This document shows, piece after piece, positions 6,064-7,620 of a stretch of 7,620 bases of DNA (positions are counted from its first letter, which is position 1; every line of letters begins with the position of its first letter). The notes under the pieces were generated by a model. That model saw only the letters and a list, made by a program, of their open reading frames with translations, did not search any database and was not told where the DNA came from. The position numbers and the translations under genes were made by a program. The stretch is from an uncultured Clostridia bacterium. Lineage in GTDB: Bacteria; Bacillota; Clostridia; Oscillospirales; Acutalibacteraceae. The stretch spans positions 1 to 7,620 of the forward strand of contig CAMWIZ010000034.1 of assembly GCA_947174455.1 (NCBI GenBank), written 5' to 3'.

Positions 6064-7500
6064 ATGGCAGCAAACAAAGAGAGTTATATTTCTCCTTTTT
6101 CCACCAGATATGCCAGTGAGGAAATGCAGTATGTATTTTCTGAGAAGTTCAAGTTTACAACTTGGCATAAGCTTTGGATTGCTTTGGCAAAAGCAGAGCA
6201 GAAAATGGGGCTTGACATAACTGACGAGCAGATTGCTCAGCTTGAAGAATACAGAGATGTAGTTGATTTTGAAACAGCCGAGGCAAGAGAGAAAATCGTT
6301 CGCCATGACGTAATGTCACACGTTTATGCTTACGGTAAGCAATGTCCAAAGGCAGAGCCTATTATACATTTGGGTGCAACCTCCTGCTATGTCGGCGATA
6401 ATACAGATGTTATTATCCTAAGAGAGGCATCGAGGATTATTTTGAAAAAGGCTGCTCAGGTTATAAAGAACCTGTCGGCATTTGCAGAGCAGTACAAGTC
6501 ACTTCCGTGCCTTGCTTACACTCACTTACAGCCTGCACAGCTTACAACAGTCGGCAAGAGAGCAACATTGTGGATGTATGAGCTTATTCAGGATATAGAA
6601 AATCTTGAGTATCAGCTTTCTAACCTAAAGCTGCTAGGTTCAAAGGGCACAACAGGTACACAGGCAAGCTTTATGGAGCTTTTTGGCGGTGATGAAGAAA
6701 AGGTAAAGGCAGTTGAGAACCTAATTGCAGAGGAACTCGGTTTTGAAAAGTGTGTTGCCGTTTCGGGTCAAACCTACAGCAGAAAGACCGATTCTTATTT
6801 CCTCGGTGCGTTGTCGGGCATTGCACAGAGTGCTTATAAGTTTTCAAACGACCTGCGTATTCTTCAGTCCTTTGAGGAGATGGAAGAGCCTTTTGAGAAA
6901 ACTCAGATTGGTTCTTCGGCAATGCCGTACAAAAGAAATCCAATGCGTTGCGAGCGTATTTCTTCACTTGCAAGATATGTCATTGTCGATTCTCTTAACC
7001 CTGCACTTACAGCAGGTACACAGTGGTTCGAGAGAACCCTTGACGATTCCGCAAATAAGAGAATTTCCGTTGCTGAAGCATTCCTTGCGGTTGATTCAAT
7101 CCTTAACATTTATATCAACGTAACAAGCGGTTTGGTAGTATATGACAAGGTGGTAACACGCAGAGTAATGGAGAAGCTTCCGTTTATGGCTACGGAAAAC
7201 ATTATGATGAAGTCCGTAAAGAACGGTGGTAACCGTCAGGAGCTTCACGAAAAGCTGAGAACACATTCCCATGCAGCGGCTGCCAAGGTTAAGCTGGAGG
7301 GCGGCAAAAATGATTTAATTGAAAGGATTGTCGCTGACCCTGCATTCTGCATAACTATGGAAGAAATCGAAAGTGAGCTTGACCCAATACTTTATATCGG
7401 CAGATGCCCAACACAGGTTGATGAGTTTATAAAGAGTGAGGCACAGCCGGTACTTGACAGACTTTTCACAGATGAGATTACTTCGGAATTGAAAGTATAA
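6064..7500 (+). CDS. purB: Adenylosuccinate lyase
   Basis: PurB removes fumarate twice: from SAICAR to give AICAR in the de novo pathway, and from adenylosuccinate to give AMP. The 478-residue protein belongs to the aspartase/fumarase superfamily and is of the longer type (about 475 residues) rather than the about 430-residue Bacillus type. Signatures in order are R80-H-D-V-M-S-H86, HLGATS (102-107), T153-H154-LQPAQ with the conserved His, and GSSAMPYKRNP (283-293), the flexible loop that carries the catalytic Ser. The start at 6064 follows AAAGGA at 6047-6052, 22 nt after the preceding stop. It completes the enzymes for CAIR to AICAR in one operon. Its product AICAR (ZMP) is the riboswitch ligand, so the operon makes its own signal. 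Confidence 0.97.
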   Translation: MAANKESYISPFSTRYASEEMQYVFSEKFKFTTWHKLWIALAKAEQKMGLDITDEQIAQLEEYRDVVDFETAEAREKIVRHDVMSHVYAYGKQCPKAEPIIHLGATSCYVGDNTDVIILREASRIILKKAAQVIKNLSAFAEQYKSLPCLAYTHLQPAQLTTVGKRATLWMYELIQDIENLEYQLSNLKLLGSKGTTGTQASFMELFGGDEEKVKAVENLIAEELGFEKCVAVSGQTYSRKTDSYFLGALSGIAQSAYKFSNDLRILQSFEEMEEPFEKTQIGSSAMPYKRNPMRCERISSLARYVIVDSLNPALTAGTQWFERTLDDSANKRISVAEAFLAVDSILNIYINVTSGLVVYDKVVTRRVMEKLPFMATENIMMKSVKNGGNRQELHEKLRTHSHAAAAKVKLEGGKNDLIERIVADPAFCITMEEIESELDPILYIGRCPTQVDEFIKSEAQPVLDRLFTDEITSELKV

Positions 7501-7620
7501 TTAAGGAACCACTGAATAAATACCGCCTGACGGCTCGGCACTCATTTTGCTTGCGGATTTTTGTCAACTTGAACTCAAATCCTTGAAATACGTGATCTCC
7601 CCCTGTGGGGGAGGTGTCAC
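7501..7620. repeat. Intergenic tail with GC-rich hairpin, probable edge of a dispersed repeat
   Basis: No gene is seen after purB up to the window end. CTCCCCC (7597-7603) pairs with GGGGGAG (7607-7613) around a TGT loop, flanked by GTGA (7592-7595) and TCAC (7617-7620). The sequence resembles a short dispersed repeat often seen between genes in Clostridia, probably continuing past the window. GGATTT (7555-7560) and AAATCC (7577-7582) form another small inverted repeat. No T-tract follows, so an intrinsic terminator cannot be supported here. The repeat assignment is from memory. Confidence 0.45.

Noticed and set aside
5541..6077. Minus-strand 178-codon ORF opposite the IMP cyclohydrolase
   Set aside because: It is fully antisense to a gene with its own RBS and operon position. 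The product shows no domain and is best explained as a shadow frame.
1..7620. CRISPR array, tRNA, rRNA, insertion sequence, phage or defence genes
   Set aside because: None was seen. There are no regularly spaced repeats, no recognisable tRNA or rRNA segments, and no transposase or integrase motifs in any frame.

Overview
The window (about 43% GC by eye) looks like chromosome from an anaerobic Firmicute of the Clostridia, probably Oscillospiraceae/Ruminococcaceae-like. This is an inference from four things: the gene order purE-purC-purF-purM-purN, a Bacillus-type iron-sulfur PurF, a stand-alone PurO-type IMP cyclohydrolase sitting where clostridia usually carry purH, and a ZTP riboswitch as leader. 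All genes are on the + strand.

Layout. Bases 2-460 hold the 3' part of a PAP2-family membrane phosphatase that runs in from the left edge. Bases 461-789 are non-coding. Nothing is recognised in 461-579. Then come a strong sigma-A-type promoter (580-608, extended -10), a ZTP (pfl-type) aptamer (624-713) and a perfect 10-bp intrinsic terminator with a U7 tract (712-747). Seven tightly spaced genes follow: purE (790), purC (1384), purF (2112), purM (3575), purN (4690), purO-like IMP cyclohydrolase (5325) and purB (6064-7500). Gaps are 5-99 nt, each gene has a Shine-Dalgarno sequence, and no terminator lies between them. Two gaps (purE-purC and purM-purN) can fold into hairpins. The last 120 nt hold no gene; they end in a GC-rich hairpin that resembles a dispersed clostridial intergenic repeat.

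Function. Together the genes encode PRPP to phosphoribosylamine (PurF), GAR to FGAR (PurN), FGAM to AIR (PurM), AIR/N5-CAIR to CAIR (PurE), CAIR to SAICAR (PurC), SAICAR to AICAR (PurB) and FAICAR to IMP (PurO-like). Missing from the window are PurD, PurL, PurK and the AICAR formyltransferase. The last must exist separately if the pathway is complete, because the usual bifunctional PurH is replaced by its cyclohydrolase activity in another fold. The regulatory logic is coherent. ZTP accumulates when 10-formyl-tetrahydrofolate is short and AICAR (ZMP) cannot be formylated, so the leader should relieve termination when the folate-dependent steps stall.

The most interesting points are the complete promoter-aptamer-terminator leader, with only a 2-nt overlap between aptamer and terminator, and the unlinked PurO-type cyclohydrolase in a bacterial purine operon. 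No wholly novel system was identified.
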